Source: Pseudoips prasinana (lineage: Eukaryota; Arthropoda; Insecta; Lepidoptera; Nolidae). From it: 64,000 nucleotides of DNA. This document shows, in pieces, positions 62,740 through 64,000 of the stretch. A program made the translations under genes and the position numbers. The first letter of the stretch is position 1. Each line of letters opens with the position of its first letter. The notes beneath the pieces are model-generated. The model ran no database searches. It was not told the origin of the DNA and was given only the letters and a program-made list of their open reading frames with translations. The stretch lies in NCBI GenBank assembly GCA_951640165.1, contig OX621263.1:8500001-8564000 (forward strand), given 5' to 3'.

Positions 62740-64000
62740 CTGAATACCTATATATGTAATAAAATATCTAAGGGCATAGTGGCTGCACGATTTTGAGTAA
62801 AAAAGTAAAAATCGAAGAGTGATCACGTCGTTGGACGTGATTGCTCGTGCACGTCTAAAAATATATAACGACTTTGTTAGATCTAAAACGGTTGCTTAAT
62901 ATGTTGTTTAGTGACTTCATGCTATGCTTTTACAAGGGATAACATTTTCTGCTATAGTAAATTGGTATGTTGATTGAAAAGCAGGGTGGCAGTTAGGATA
63001 TAATTATTTAATTAAATGTATGTGTATGTTTTTAGTTATTTATATTAGGTATATCAAGTAATATTAGTAAGTAAGTATGTGTGTATATATAATTACTTTA
63101 GTTCATTCTGGTTTTGTTTTAATGTTGTATTAATTATTTCTTGTGCACGATGTACCCTTTCACACAAGTCTCACTCTCAAAGGTTTGTTGGAAGAAATCT
63201 CATATTGAGTTATACTCGCCTCTGAACTATAGCTTTAGATTAAATCATTTATAAATGTATTTTAGTGTACAATAAAGAATAAATTGTAGTGACGATTAAG
63301 GAACTACATTAATTAAAGAAAACTATTTTAGTATTAAAATATTATTATTTTGGCTCTCCATGTAAAATGCATCAGCTGATGGTTATACTTGAATGGAAAG
63401 TTAATATTTTTTTGTGTATTTTGTATGTTGATGGGCTACAGGTTGTTCAGTTGCACAAGGAAATCAATCTCTTTAATTACGTCCACTATATATATTACAC
63501 CTTGTAAATGACACCATAGAAATACGTTGGTAAGGAGCTAGTCGAAGGTCTAATAAAATAACCTCGACTAGACTTTTTTAATTTAATTTATAAATGGTTC
63601 GACTTGATACAAATGCTTGCAAAATAATGTTACCAGTTAATTATGTAAAAAGAATAACAATCAACAAAAGAGATATCTATAATATGCCAATGCTTTTATT
63701 GTTCTTGCTCGAATTTACATCAGCTTTAAAAAAAAATGTTTGTGTGATCATTTGTATGTTTGCTAACTCTATGGAGTATGAATAGGGCTTCAACGTCGCT
63801 CATCTCCATTGCCCGGATTTTTTTTAAATACTCAATTATTGGCCATGGTGATTTTTTTAACATGCATCCTTCCGTATGTTAAGAAAGCCCCGGACAAAAA
63901 TCTATGGAGTTTATTGAAAGGAATTCGCACTCTGCATCATTCATCTCTTTGTGGTACGATAAAGACAACAACAGATAAATAATAATAAATCTTTACTCAT
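62740..64000. other. AT-rich DNA, no gene seen
   Basis: Only short random open frames occur (the longest is 63 codons at 63594-63785, not recognised). A short inverted pair GTCGAAGG/CCTCGAC-like sequence near 63541-63572 is the only local structure noticed. Confidence 0.4.

Overview
The window looks like lepidopteran (moth or butterfly) nuclear DNA. It is AT-rich and intron-rich, and it is packed with repeat types common in that order: RTE-like LINE 3' ends with ATG-repeat tails, tRNA-headed SINEs, short Helitron-like elements with a GC hairpin and CTAG end, BEL/Pao LTR elements and many foldback elements. No species can be named from the sequence alone.

Two host genes are supported, lying tail to tail. 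On the + strand, the 3' half of an ammonium transporter (AMT/MEP family, Amt) runs from an exon at 462-625 to two alternative last exons, 26482-26619 and 27325-27723. Its 5' exons lie before the window. Its first visible intron is 16.9 kb and full of mobile DNA. On the - strand, a complete gene for origin recognition complex subunit 4 (Orc4) runs from its ATG at 44019 to its stop at 33095 in seven exons with consistent phases (490 residues). An E2F-type site lies about 70 bases upstream of its ATG.

Between the two 3' ends (27.7-33.1 kb) lie a foldback element carrying a Helitron-like insertion, further small elements, and a 2.6-kb tandem array at 30489-33094. The units of that array, about 230-240 bases each, are copies of the last 40 or so codons plus the 3' UTR of Orc4 itself. 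This exon-derived satellite is the most unusual thing in the window.

The rest is mostly mobile DNA. A decayed BEL/Pao element (917-7822, target duplication GAGAG) has a near full-length Jockey-type LINE (1006-6358, target duplication TATATTGTCAAC) inserted in its left LTR. A second, CR1/Jockey-like LINE lies at about 12.1-15.0 kb. The interval 44.1-53.1 kb is AT-rich intergenic DNA with repeat fragments. A structurally complete BEL/Pao element occupies 53107-60669, with two 786-base LTRs that look identical, an ATAAT target duplication and one open 1964-codon gag-pol frame, so it is probably a young insertion. From 61.5 to 62.7 kb there is a degenerate repeat of about 60 bases; from there to the end I see no gene.

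A theme across the window is the number of perfect or near-perfect inverted repeats with very short spacers (13.2, 16.6, 18.9, 22.7, 26.9, 28.0, 31.7, 36.8 and 48.4 kb). Some are foldback elements. Others look like local inverted duplications made by template switching.
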